This document shows positions 1-8,291 of a DNA stretch of 64,000 nt, piece by piece; positions within the stretch are counted from its first letter, which is position 1, and each line of letters opens with the position of its first letter. Origin of the DNA: an uncultured Treponema sp. (GTDB taxonomy: Bacteria; Spirochaetota; Spirochaetia; Treponematales; Treponemataceae); contig CASGDA010000003.1 in NCBI GenBank assembly GCA_949300145.1, positions 62,001-126,000 of the forward strand. The letters are read 5' to 3'. The position numbers were made by a program, and so were the translations under genes. The notes under the pieces were generated by a model. The model was not told where the DNA came from and searched no databases. It worked only from the letters and a program-made list of their open reading frames with translations.

Positions 1-689
1 CATTCGTGTCCCAGATGGGTGAACCAGACATTTTCAGCCCCGGTGGAGAAACCGTTTTCAGCGGCCTGGTCGAAATTGAAGTGGGTCGGATGCGGTTTGA
101 GCCTGAGACCGTCAATCACAAGGTTCTTTATGCCTTTCAGTAAGTGAAATGTTTCTTCCGGTATCCTGCTGCAGTCCGTGATATAAGCGGTGTCGCCGAA
201 GCGCCAGCCGGTTATTTTCAGCCTGCCGTGAAAGAGGGGAACAGGAATCACGGGGATTCCCCCTATAAACACGGGGTTTCCGTATGTGACCGGACACAGT
301 TTGAATTTCGGCTTCCCGCCGCCAATCTGGGTTTTTTTGAATACATAGTCAAAGCGGTTTTTTATGTCTTTCAGGCATGGTTTGTCGGAGAATATTTTCA
401 GCGGCTCTTTTCTGGAAAAAATCCGCAGGTCATCCATCCCGTGGATATGGTCCGCGTGCGAATGGGTGACTAACACCGCGTTTATATGGGTTATCTCCGC
501 CCTCAGCGCCTGAAGCCTGAATTCCGGTCCTGCGTCAATCAGTATTGAAATATTTTCCCCTTTGTCTCTCAAAAGGGCGCACGCCCTCATCCTGTTGTCC
601 AGAGGGTCGCCGGATTTGCAGATTGCGCATCCGCAGCCCGGAACAGGAATCCCGGTGCTTGTCCCTGAGCCTAGAATTTCAAGTTTCAT
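1..689 (-). CDS. MBL-fold metal-dependent hydrolase (PhnP-like), C-terminus cut off by window edge
   Basis: Reading the minus strand from the ATG at 689 gives an uninterrupted protein that starts MKLEILGSGTSTGIPVPGC and runs off the left edge after about 229 residues. It has the metallo-beta-lactamase signature THSHADH near residue 75 and a late ITDCSR segment, as in the PhnP / phosphoribosyl cyclic phosphate phosphodiesterase branch of the superfamily. An early Cys cluster (CGCAICKSGDP) is also typical of that branch. The fold and metal-hydrolase role are well supported; the substrate is not known, and no phn genes are visible nearby. There is no Shine-Dalgarno site; a promoter lies directly before the ATG. 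The gene is divergent from the putative lipoprotein gene that starts at 774. Confidence 0.85.
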   Translation of the reverse strand, partial: MKLEILGSGTSTGIPVPGCGCAICKSGDPLDNRMRACALLRDKGENISILIDAGPEFRLQALRAEITHINAVLVTHSHADHIHGMDDLRIFSRKEPLKIFSDKPCLKDIKNRFDYVFKKTQIGGGKPKFKLCPVTYGNPVFIGGIPVIPVPLFHGRLKITGWRFGDTAYITDCSRIPEETFHLLKGIKNLVIDGLRLKPHPTHFNFDQAAENGFSTGAENVWFTHLGHE

Positions 690-696
690 GTTTTTC

Positions 697-725
697 AGGA
701 TAAATCCGAATGAAGAAGAATTCAA
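697..725 (-). promoter_or_regulatory. Promoter of the MBL hydrolase gene, leaderless arrangement
   Basis: On the minus strand TTGAAT (725-720) is followed after 17 bp by TATCCT (702-697), and the ATG begins 7 nt after the -10. Transcription would start at or next to the start codon. No Shine-Dalgarno sequence is present. Confidence 0.5.
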
Positions 726-738
726 GACTGCGCCCCGC

Positions 739-765
739 TTGACGATTATATTACAGTGTTATACT
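739..765 (+). promoter_or_regulatory. Promoter of the putative lipoprotein gene
   Basis: TTGACG (739-744) and TATACT (760-765) are separated by 15 bp. This is short, but TACTTT (762-767) gives 17. The ATG follows the -10 after 8 nt and has no Shine-Dalgarno site, so the mRNA would be leaderless or nearly so. Confidence 0.45.
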
Positions 766-773
766 TTTATAAA

Positions 774-1937
774 ATGAAGCGGAGAACAAATATCACCGCA
801 GGAAAAATTTCCCTGTCCATATTCTGGACGTTTTTTTCACTGTTTTTTCTCTACACTTTCACCTGTTGTACAGGCTGTGCGGAATCAAATAACAGGAAAA
901 ACGGGGAAAATTCCGTTGCTGAGAATATTCTGAATGAAATCGCACTGAATTGGTTTTATTTTGACGGAACCGGCGCTTTGGTGAGGGCAGAAAATCCTTC
1001 CCTGATTCCCGCCGTGGAGTTCAAGCCGTGGACGGAGGCTGTCTCTGTTCTGGATGCCGGCTTTTCCGGACAGGAACCTGTTCTTCTCGTGAATAAAATG
1101 GGGCTGCTTTCCTCCTCCATGGTCGCAATGTCAGGTTCGAGCGTGGTGTTCCCCAACGCGGAAAAGCTTTCCTCCGGTACGGCTGCCTCCCTTGCAAGTG
1201 AAAACGGAAAAACCTACATCCGTTTTTACCGCAATTCCGTGTTCTCCAGGAATCCCCTCTCCCAGCCGGTTTCACTGTTCTTCTGCACGGATTCCGCGCC
1301 TTTTTTAATCGCCGGGGCTGTTTACGCTGATGATTTCGGCGCGAAGAAGAATTCCCAGTGTGTTTCATTGAATTACACGGGGAATCCCGCTGAGCCGTGG
1401 GCGGCCGCATTTAAAAGCTCCCTGGATAATGCCGGCGGGGTTCTGTTTGAATATCTGGCGTTTTCCTCCCTTCCGCTCTCTTCCGGATTTGAATCCAGAG
1501 TGGTTTCCGCGGGGGATTTCCAGACCCTGATTGAAAAGAATTCCAAGGCCCGGCTTCCTGAAGCTTTTTCCGGTTTTGTGTCCATGATTCCCGGGTCACA
1601 CGGGTTTTCCCTTAAAATCTCCGGGAAAGGTTTCCCGGCTTCCAGAACCTTTGTTTCCGGGGAAAACTCCCCCGTTCTCAACGGCTGCGGGTTTTTAACG
1701 GATAAAACGGCCGCCGCGCTGTTTTCCGACGGAACCCTTTATATCGCTCCGGCTGATAACGCGGACAACGCCTCCGGCATAAAATGCATACGGCTTCCTT
1801 CTTTGAACGGCGGATATATCTACACGTCTTTTATCATCTCCGGGGAGAAAATTCTGGCCGGATGGGAGGAACGGCGGTTTTATGAAACGGGCAGAAGCGG
1901 GATACTGGAGGTCACCCTGAATCCGGAGTACCTCTGA
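774..1937 (+). CDS. Putative lipoprotein of unknown function
   Basis: The product is 387 residues from the ATG at 774, chosen over an upstream in-frame start because the promoter sits just before it. The N-terminus has basic residues, then a hydrophobic stretch (about 12-30) ending in TCCTGCAES. Cys35 could be the lipidated residue in the loose lipobox tolerated by spirochaetes. The rest is soluble, rich in Ser, Gly and Phe, with beta-strand-like alternation; I see no enzyme motif and do not recognise the family. It is a single gene, convergent with thrS, with a strong hairpin between them. An envelope location is inferred from the signal only. Confidence 0.6.
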   Translation: MKRRTNITAGKISLSIFWTFFSLFFLYTFTCCTGCAESNNRKNGENSVAENILNEIALNWFYFDGTGALVRAENPSLIPAVEFKPWTEAVSVLDAGFSGQEPVLLVNKMGLLSSSMVAMSGSSVVFPNAEKLSSGTAASLASENGKTYIRFYRNSVFSRNPLSQPVSLFFCTDSAPFLIAGAVYADDFGAKKNSQCVSLNYTGNPAEPWAAAFKSSLDNAGGVLFEYLAFSSLPLSSGFESRVVSAGDFQTLIEKNSKARLPEAFSGFVSMIPGSHGFSLKISGKGFPASRTFVSGENSPVLNGCGFLTDKTAAALFSDGTLYIAPADNADNASGIKCIRLPSLNGGYIYTSFIISGEKILAGWEERRFYETGRSGILEVTLNPEYL

Positions 1938-1949
1938 GCCGTAAAACAA

Positions 1950-1980
1950 CAGGGCGGTTCCATAAAAATGAACCGCCCTG
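1950..1980. terminator. Hairpin between convergent genes (thrS terminator)
   Basis: An 11-bp perfect inverted repeat (CAGGGCGGTTC at 1950-1960, GAACCGCCCTG at 1970-1980) encloses a 9-nt loop. On the minus strand the hairpin is followed by TTGTTTT, so it should terminate thrS. On the plus strand there is no T-run, so termination of the lipoprotein gene is less certain. Confidence 0.7.
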
Positions 1981-2017
1981 GTTGATGCAGGTTTTCCCCG
2001 TTTTATACGGTGCCGCT

Positions 2018-3775
2018 TTAAACCGAAACTGATTTGGAGGCTGTGTTTTCGGTAATATACGCCAGAAATTCCTCCAGTTTCATGACTTTCTGCTCCCCGC
2101 CTCTGAAACGTACAGACACGGAACCGGTTTCCTTTTCCTTTTCCCCGACAATCAGCAGGTACGGAATTCTCTGGGACTGGTGCCTGCGGATTTTGGCATT
2201 CATCCTGTCGTTGTCAATGTCCGCGTATGCGCGGAAGCCGGCCGCGTCGAGTTTTGCGGCTGTTTCCGAGGCGTAACCGTCAAAAGCCGGCGCCACCGGA
2301 ATCACCATAACCTGTTTCGGACAGAGCCACGGAGGAAGGGCGCCGGCGTAGTTTTCGATTAAAATGCCGAGGAAACGTTCCAGTGAACCGAGAACGGCCC
2401 TGTGGAGCATAACCGGATTATGCTTTGCGTTATCCTCCCCGATGTATTCCGCATTCAGCCTCTCCTTTGACGGGAGCTGGTAGTCCACCTGGATAGTCCC
2501 GCACTGCCACTGTCTGCCGAGGGCGTCTACAAGGGTGAACTCCAGTTTCGGGCCGTAGAAAGCCCCTTCTCCGGGGGAAATTTCGTATTCAAGGCCGGCC
2601 TGTTTGCATGCGTCTGCAAGGGCGGCTTCCGCCCTGTCCCATGTGGCGTCATCTCCAACCCTGAGCTCAGGCCGTGTGGAGAATTTCACAAGGATGGAGT
2701 CGGAGCTGAATCCGAAATCTTTGTAAATATCTTTCAGAAGGGCGCAGAATTTCGCGACTTCCGAAGGTATCTGTTCTTCTGTGCAGAAAATATGGGCGTC
2801 ATCCTGGACAAAGCCCCGGACCCTCATTATACCGTGAAGGGAACCGGACGGCTCGTTGCGTGTGCAGGAACCGAATTCAGCTATCCTGAGGGGAAGATCC
2901 CTGTAACTTTTAAGCCCCTGCTTGAATATTTCAATGTGTCCGGGGCAGTTCATCGGTTTCAGTGCGAAAAGCCTTTTTTCGCTTTCCGTGATGAACATGT
3001 AATTGCGGTATTTTGTCCAGTGGCCTGATCTTTCCCACAGGGTTCTCGGCATTACGCTCGGTGTCCTGACTTCCTTGTACCCGTCCTTCCTGATTTTTTC
3101 ACGGACATAGTCCATTATCAGTCTGTATATTGTCCAGCCGTCCGGATGCCAGAAAATCTGTCCGGGATTTTCGTCGTCGATGTGGAACAAATCCATTTCC
3201 CGTCCCAGCTTTCTGTGATCCCTGCGTTCCGCTTCCTCCAGCATTTTCAGGTAATCTTTCAGCTCCTCCGGTTTTTCCCAGGCTGTTCCGTAAATGCGTG
3301 TAAGCATTTCGCGTTTTTCATCGCCGCGCCAGTATGCGCCTGCCACTTTCATCAATTTGAAGGACTGCGCGTTGATTTCCCTGGAATTTTCAACATGGGG
3401 CCCGCGGCATAAATCCACAAAATCCCCGGATTTATAAACCGATATAACGGCGTCTTCAGGCAAATCGTTGATAAGCTCTGTTTTGAAGGGCTCGTCCTTG
3501 AATAAATCAAGGGCTTCGCTTCTGCTTATTTCCCTGCGTTCAAAGGTGATTGAAGAGGACGCTATTTTCCGCATCTCTTTTTCGATTGCGGGAAGGTCGT
3601 CGGCTGAAACCGATGACGGAAAAAGGAAGTCGTAATAAAAACCGTTTTCAATTGAAGGGCCTATGGCAACCTTTGTTCCCGGGAACAGTTTTACCACCGC
3701 TGCGGCCAGAATGTGCGCCGTACTGTGCCTTATAAGGGCAAGGCGCGCGTTTTTTTCAGATGAATTTGACAACAT
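2018..3775 (-). CDS. thrS: Threonyl-tRNA synthetase lacking the TGS domain
   Basis: This cytoplasmic class II synthetase charges tRNA-Thr. The protein has 585 residues. It begins directly with the editing-domain region ([14 protein letters not shown] near residue 15, containing the HSTAH zinc-like motif), so the usual N-terminal TGS domain of about 60 residues is absent. The catalytic core shows [10 protein letters not shown] and [12 protein letters not shown], followed by the anticodon-binding domain. Upstream in-frame sequence is open for about 36 codons back to a stop but contains no ATG, GTG or TTG codon, so the short form is not just a misplaced start. A -35/-10 pair ends 9 nt before the ATG, which argues against any riboswitch or T-box leader. 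It is convergent with the lipoprotein gene. Confidence 0.95.
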   Translation of the reverse strand: MLSNSSEKNARLALIRHSTAHILAAAVVKLFPGTKVAIGPSIENGFYYDFLFPSSVSADDLPAIEKEMRKIASSSITFERREISRSEALDLFKDEPFKTELINDLPEDAVISVYKSGDFVDLCRGPHVENSREINAQSFKLMKVAGAYWRGDEKREMLTRIYGTAWEKPEELKDYLKMLEEAERRDHRKLGREMDLFHIDDENPGQIFWHPDGWTIYRLIMDYVREKIRKDGYKEVRTPSVMPRTLWERSGHWTKYRNYMFITESEKRLFALKPMNCPGHIEIFKQGLKSYRDLPLRIAEFGSCTRNEPSGSLHGIMRVRGFVQDDAHIFCTEEQIPSEVAKFCALLKDIYKDFGFSSDSILVKFSTRPELRVGDDATWDRAEAALADACKQAGLEYEISPGEGAFYGPKLEFTLVDALGRQWQCGTIQVDYQLPSKERLNAEYIGEDNAKHNPVMLHRAVLGSLERFLGILIENYAGALPPWLCPKQVMVIPVAPAFDGYASETAAKLDAAGFRAYADIDNDRMNAKIRRHQSQRIPYLLIVGEKEKETGSVSVRFRGGEQKVMKLEEFLAYITENTASKSVSV

Positions 3776-3784
3776 AGCTTTTTC

Positions 3785-3813
3785 AGAATACTCCTTGGGG
3801 GCAACCTCGTCAA
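3785..3813 (-). promoter_or_regulatory. thrS promoter, near-leaderless
   Basis: Minus strand: TTGACG (3813-3808), 17-bp spacer, TATTCT (3790-3785), then 9 nt to the ATG. An AAGGAG sequence lies in the spacer, too far upstream (15 nt) and before the predicted transcription start, so it cannot serve as ribosome site. Confidence 0.55.
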
Positions 3814-3900
3814 TATGGCGTCTGATAACTTTCGGTTTTACAGGTTTTATTGGTAAAATGCGCGGTGTTTGGCTTTAAAAAAAGAAAAGAATACGGTATC

Positions 3901-3929
3901 TTGTTTTACAGTGATTACTTGCCGATAAT
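3901..3929 (+). promoter_or_regulatory. Promoter of the 3938 operon, near-leaderless
   Basis: TTGTTT (3901-3906), 17-bp spacer, GATAAT (3924-3929), then 8 nt to the ATG at 3938. Expected transcription start is within one or two bases of the start codon. Confidence 0.45.
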
Positions 3930-3937
3930 GGAAAGAT

Positions 3938-5356
3938 ATGGAAGATATTCAGGAATTTGAAACAAAACTGAAGCAGAAACTGCAGGAAAAGAAGCAGGAG
4001 CTTGATTCCTCCCTGCTTCCCGCCATGCAGAAAGATATTCAGCTCATGGTCAGCGCCTGTAATACGGTGTTATCCGCATTGATAAAAAAATCTATTTTTC
4101 ATAACAGTTCCTCCAGGTATGCAGAACGTCCGGAGGAAATAATACCCCCTTCCACCGAGCCATTCAACGACAAGGAAAGCAGTTTTGCCCTGGGCGGCCG
4201 TTTCGGACAGTACACGGCTATGATTGAGTTCGCTTCCCAGTATTACCAGTATAATTGTGATTTTTTTACCCCACAGAAAATCGCCAAGCTGACGGAGCTT
4301 CTCAAATCTTTCAACTGGGATTCCCTTGTTGTATCTTCCTCTAATCCCAATACAAGTTCTTTCGCCGAGCTCCTTCAGAATTTCAGGCGCTGCGGTGATC
4401 CCCTTGCAATCAACATTGTTTCTGACGGGCTTTCCCAGCTTTCCAAGGCGCTTTCATCCTCGATGAGGGTTTTGAAGTCCCTTTCCTGTTACCACCGGGA
4501 AGCCTATAAACTGTCTGTCAGGGAGAATGTTTTCTCCAGGCTTGATTTGTCCGGGAATTTTACTGACGTTGAAAGCGGACTGAAGGCCGTAAAAAAAGTT
4601 TTCGCCCAGACCATGAAAGGCAGCCCTTTTTATACGGATTTGATTAAAGAGATTCTGGAGGAAAATTACGGTAACGGTGCCGAAAGGAGGCGCCAGGAGG
4701 TTCTTTCATCGCTTGACAGGGTTGTAAAGGCTGAGGAACGGAAGGAAGAGCCGGAAATTGATTACAGGGCGGAGCTTTTCTACGGAATAAGGATGCTGGG
4801 AAGCGTTTCCCCGCATCTGACGGTTTTAATCTCAAAGCTCACCGAAAACCAGAAAATCCTTCAGGCGGCCCGCATGACTTTTTTCAAAAAACTGAAGGAG
4901 CTTTTCAGAAAGGCTTTTAACATTCCGGTCTCTGATTATGAGATAACGATGCTTGTTACTGATCCAGCCACCCAGGTCCAGAAAAGGGAGACAATATCCT
5001 TCAATATGTTTATTGAGAACCTCCGGCGAAAGGCAAGGCTTTTCAACGGATTCGCTTTGAAAGGTTCCGCTGTGTGGCAGAAACTGGAGGCGATGGATAA
5101 TGTCCAGCTTCTGGATATCCTCTCAAAAAATTTGAGTGAAATGAATACAATCATGAGGCAGTGCGGAGGGTTGGACGATTATTTCAAAAAGCAGGCCGGA
5201 GGCGAATTAAAAACAAAAATCAAGGGCATTAAAATTGAAATATCGACGATTAAAAATACAATCCTGAAAGTCAACAGAATACGCGCCGATTTTTCCGCCA
5301 GGATTGAAGAACAGGAACAACTCAAGAGACTGGGGATTTTAAATGAAAAAAACTGA
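3938..5356 (+). CDS. Conserved-looking helical protein of unknown function
   Basis: The protein has 472 residues, is largely alpha-helical and charged, and has no signal peptide or membrane segment. The N-terminal 30 residues (many Lys, Gln and Glu) and the C-terminal 60 residues look like coiled coil. I see no catalytic motif and do not recognise a characterised family. It overlaps the following substrate-binding protein gene by 14 bp, which suggests translational coupling and a shared transcript running on through the protease and uvrB genes. A cytoplasmic structural or scaffold role would be compatible with the sequence, but that is guesswork. Confidence 0.6.
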   Translation: MEDIQEFETKLKQKLQEKKQELDSSLLPAMQKDIQLMVSACNTVLSALIKKSIFHNSSSRYAERPEEIIPPSTEPFNDKESSFALGGRFGQYTAMIEFASQYYQYNCDFFTPQKIAKLTELLKSFNWDSLVVSSSNPNTSSFAELLQNFRRCGDPLAINIVSDGLSQLSKALSSSMRVLKSLSCYHREAYKLSVRENVFSRLDLSGNFTDVESGLKAVKKVFAQTMKGSPFYTDLIKEILEENYGNGAERRRQEVLSSLDRVVKAEERKEEPEIDYRAELFYGIRMLGSVSPHLTVLISKLTENQKILQAARMTFFKKLKELFRKAFNIPVSDYEITMLVTDPATQVQKRETISFNMFIENLRRKARLFNGFALKGSAVWQKLEAMDNVQLLDILSKNLSEMNTIMRQCGGLDDYFKKQAGGELKTKIKGIKIEISTIKNTILKVNRIRADFSARIEEQEQLKRLGILNEKN

Positions 5357-6977
5357 GAAAATAAGCTGTAAGCGAATCCGTTCCGTTATTCTGCCGCTGT
5401 TTTTCCTTGTGTGTGCCGGCGCCGGTTTTTATGCCGGGGAGGCCGGAAGGAATTATGAGCCTGTTTATGACTATCCGCAGCAGGAATTTGTCGCCGCCTT
5501 GTCTTCTTCCGTTCCGGAGCTGGATGCCCACAAGGCGTATAATGCCGATGAAGCCCAGATTCTCACCGCGTTGACCGAGGGACTTTTTTCTTATGACCCT
5601 TACACCCTTGATCCCATGCCCGCCCTTGCATCTGCATGGCGTGTAAGCGAAAACGGTTTGAGCTGGACTTTCACAATACGGAATAAAGCGGCTTTTGAGG
5701 ACGGAACCCCGATAACGGCCCAAACCTTTGTAGATTCATGGATTTCGCTTTTATCCAGGGATGAAGAGGCCCCATATGCCTCCATGTTTGACTGCATTGA
5801 GGGGGCAAAGGCTTTCAGGACAGGGGTGTCGGATGAAAAGCCTGAAATCCATGCGGTGGATGACAGAACCCTGTATGTGCGCCTTGTTTCCCCGACCTCG
5901 CATTTTTCACAGATTTTGTGCCATCATGCATTTACGGCGCTGATGCCGGACAAGGGCCGGGTTATGGAGGTGGACGGCAGGGAGGTTTTTGTTCCGCTTT
6001 CATCCGGTCCGTTCAAGGTGAAAACTGTAAGTGACGGCGAAATTATCCTTGAAAGGAATCTGAATTACTGGGATGTGCGGAATGTGGCGCTTCCCTCCAT
6101 TAAACTGCTTTTTTCATCAGACGCTGAAAAGATGACCGCCCTGTTCAACCAGGGAAAAATTCACTGGCTGGCCGGAGCCTTTTCCGTGGACAAAATCATT
6201 GATTATTCTTCCCTTTACCTGACCCCCATGTTTTCCACGGAATATTTTTATTTCAAAACCACCTGGGGCGCAGGTAAAAATCCTGAAATCAGGAAAGCCC
6301 TTCTGAAAGCGGTTCCCTGGAACAAGCTGCGGGAAGGATACTTGCTGCCGGCTTCAACCCTTGTCCTGCCTCTTACAGGTTATCCCGATGTGGAGGGCAT
6401 TGTTTCCCGTGATCTGGAAGCCGCTTCCGAAATTCTGGAGGCCGCGGGGATTACGGAGCCTGAAAACGAGGAGCCTATCGTGATTTTTTATCCGGATTCT
6501 CCCCTTTATGATGAAAAGGCCGGTATTTTGGAGGAGGCCTGGGAGAAGCTGGGATTCAAAGTGGAGAAAAAATCAGCTCCATTTTCTTCATATTACGATA
6601 TGCTGGATGAGGATAATTATACAATCGGGCTGACTTCATGGATAGGTGATTTTCCGAACCCCATGGCGTTTTTGGAAATATTCCGGCCTGATTCCAATCT
6701 GAATGACTCCGGATGGAAGAGCAGTGAATTTGAAGCCCTTCTGGTGGAAGCCGCCGGGGAATCATTTCCGGAAGACGGATATGAGATTTTGGCGGAGGCG
6801 GAGCAGATGCTGCTGGATGAAGCCCTGATTCTTCCCCTTTCCCATAATCCTGCCCTGAATGTGATAGATACAAACGGAATCAGCGGATGGTATGCCAATA
6901 TCCTTGATATCCATCCATTTAAATTTATACGCTTTACGCCCCGCAGGGCTATTCCGGGCATTGCCCTTGGCAGATAA
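5343..6977 (+). CDS. Peptide ABC transporter substrate-binding protein (SBP_bac_5 / OppA family)
   Basis: The protein has 544 residues with an N-terminal signal (basic start, hydrophobic core about 13-30, then AGFYAGEAG). The mature part matches the family 5 extracellular solute-binding proteins: an early LTEGLFSYDPYTLDPMPALA segment, a SWRVSENGLSWTF-like strand and the characteristic DGTPITAQTFVDSW. It would capture oligopeptides in the periplasm for an Opp/Dpp-type permease. No permease or ATPase gene is nearby, so it is an orphan binding protein here. The start codon lies within the end of the preceding gene. There is no obvious lipobox; the signal looks like an ordinary Sec signal with possible cleavage after an Ala-x-Ala-like site. 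Confidence 0.85.
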   Translation: MKKTEKISCKRIRSVILPLFFLVCAGAGFYAGEAGRNYEPVYDYPQQEFVAALSSSVPELDAHKAYNADEAQILTALTEGLFSYDPYTLDPMPALASAWRVSENGLSWTFTIRNKAAFEDGTPITAQTFVDSWISLLSRDEEAPYASMFDCIEGAKAFRTGVSDEKPEIHAVDDRTLYVRLVSPTSHFSQILCHHAFTALMPDKGRVMEVDGREVFVPLSSGPFKVKTVSDGEIILERNLNYWDVRNVALPSIKLLFSSDAEKMTALFNQGKIHWLAGAFSVDKIIDYSSLYLTPMFSTEYFYFKTTWGAGKNPEIRKALLKAVPWNKLREGYLLPASTLVLPLTGYPDVEGIVSRDLEAASEILEAAGITEPENEEPIVIFYPDSPLYDEKAGILEEAWEKLGFKVEKKSAPFSSYYDMLDEDNYTIGLTSWIGDFPNPMAFLEIFRPDSNLNDSGWKSSEFEALLVEAAGESFPEDGYEILAEAEQMLLDEALILPLSHNPALNVIDTNGISGWYANILDIHPFKFIRFTPRRAIPGIALGR

Positions 6978-7004
6978 GTTTAGTAACTTGTAAAGGGGGT
7001 TGAT

Positions 7005-8285
7005 ATGCGTTTATACAGTGGCAGGCAGACTGCCGGAATAGTAGTGCTCATATGTTCTGTTGTTTTCATTGTGCTTTTTGCTTTTGAAAAGGCGGGTTTT
7101 TCTTTTAATTCCGTTTTTTCCGGTTCCGCGGAACAAAAACAGGTTTCAAATGAAATGGAAGCGGCACCTTCTCCTGAAGGAGAGCCGGTTTCTCCTGTTA
7201 CTGATACTCCCCCTGCGGAATTTTCCGGTGAACCCTGGGTTGTTGAAACCGTTTCCGGAGATGTGTCCTATACACAGGATGAATTGCAGAGTATTTCCGT
7301 ATACGAAAATGCCAACGAAGCTGTCGTGAATATTACGACGGAAACTGTCGGTATAAACTGGTTCCTTGAGCCGGTTCCACAGGAAGGCGGCTCCGGTTCC
7401 GGCTCCATAATAGACGAACGCGGCTATATAGTGACTAACCGCCATGTTATTTCCGACGCGGTGCGTATAAATGTATCTCTTTCCGACGGAACCCATTATG
7501 AGGCCAGTGTTGTCGGGGTGGACAGTGAAAATGATATCGCCGTGATAAAATTCGACCCCCCTTCTGGCGTGAAACTGAAAACCATTCCCTTCGGTGATTC
7601 AACGTCCCTGAAGGTGGGACAGAAGGTGCTCGCAATCGGAAACCCCTTCGGTTTGGACAGAACCTTGACCACGGGAATTGTTTCCGCCTTGGGCCGGCCC
7701 ATAAAAACCGAATCGAATACAATAATAAAGGATATGATTCAGACTGATACCGCCATAAATCCGGGTAATTCCGGCGGACCTCTGCTGGATACCCGCGGCA
7801 GGATGGTAGGGATAAATACAATGATTTATTCCACATCAGGCAGTTCGGCGGGCATCGGGTTCGCCATTCCCGTGAATACCGCAAAGCGTGTTGTCTCGGA
7901 GTTAATCCGTTACGGGCAGGTACGCCGTGGAAGCATAGATGCGGAGCTTGTGCAGCTTAATTCTTCCATAGCGCGTTATGCGAATCTTCCTGTTGATAAA
8001 GGCCTGCTGGTTTCCCGTGTGGGAGAGGGGAGCAATGCGGAAAAAGCCGGTCTGAAAGGCGGCGCCACAGCCGTCCGTTATGGTTCCAGGCGGAATGCCA
8101 CGGTTTTTTATCTGGGCGGCGACATAATAACTTCGATTGACGGGCAGAAAACGAATTCCCTTGCGGATTATTATTCGGCCCTTGAAGCGAAAAAGCCCGG
8201 TGAAAGCGTATCTCTGGAAGTTTTGCGGGGAGACAGGGAAATTAAAATGGATGTAATTCTCGCAGAGCGTTCCTCCCAGAATTAG
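7005..8285 (+). CDS. HtrA/DegQ-family periplasmic serine protease with one PDZ domain
   Basis: The protein has 426 residues. A hydrophobic segment at about 10-29 is an uncleaved anchor or signal. The protease domain carries the catalytic triad in expected contexts: His in TNRHVISDA, Asp in SENDIAVIKFD and Ser in NPGNSGGPLLD. A single C-terminal PDZ domain follows (about 310-420, with KGLLVSRVGEGSNAEKAGL). The likely role is degrading or refolding damaged envelope proteins. A strong Shine-Dalgarno site (AAAGGGGGT) precedes the ATG. It lies 27 bp after the binding-protein gene and 6 bp before uvrB, so probably in the same transcript. Confidence 0.92.
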   Translation: MRLYSGRQTAGIVVLICSVVFIVLFAFEKAGFSFNSVFSGSAEQKQVSNEMEAAPSPEGEPVSPVTDTPPAEFSGEPWVVETVSGDVSYTQDELQSISVYENANEAVVNITTETVGINWFLEPVPQEGGSGSGSIIDERGYIVTNRHVISDAVRINVSLSDGTHYEASVVGVDSENDIAVIKFDPPSGVKLKTIPFGDSTSLKVGQKVLAIGNPFGLDRTLTTGIVSALGRPIKTESNTIIKDMIQTDTAINPGNSGGPLLDTRGRMVGINTMIYSTSGSSAGIGFAIPVNTAKRVVSELIRYGQVRRGSIDAELVQLNSSIARYANLPVDKGLLVSRVGEGSNAEKAGLKGGATAVRYGSRRNATVFYLGGDIITSIDGQKTNSLADYYSALEAKKPGESVSLEVLRGDREIKMDVILAERSSQN

Positions 8286-8291
8286 AATCGG

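Noticed and set aside
3776-3937. T-box or other leader for thrS, and likewise for leuS (12902-13021)
   Set aside because: The promoters end 9 nt (thrS) or about 30 nt (leuS) before the start codon, leaving no room for a T-box.
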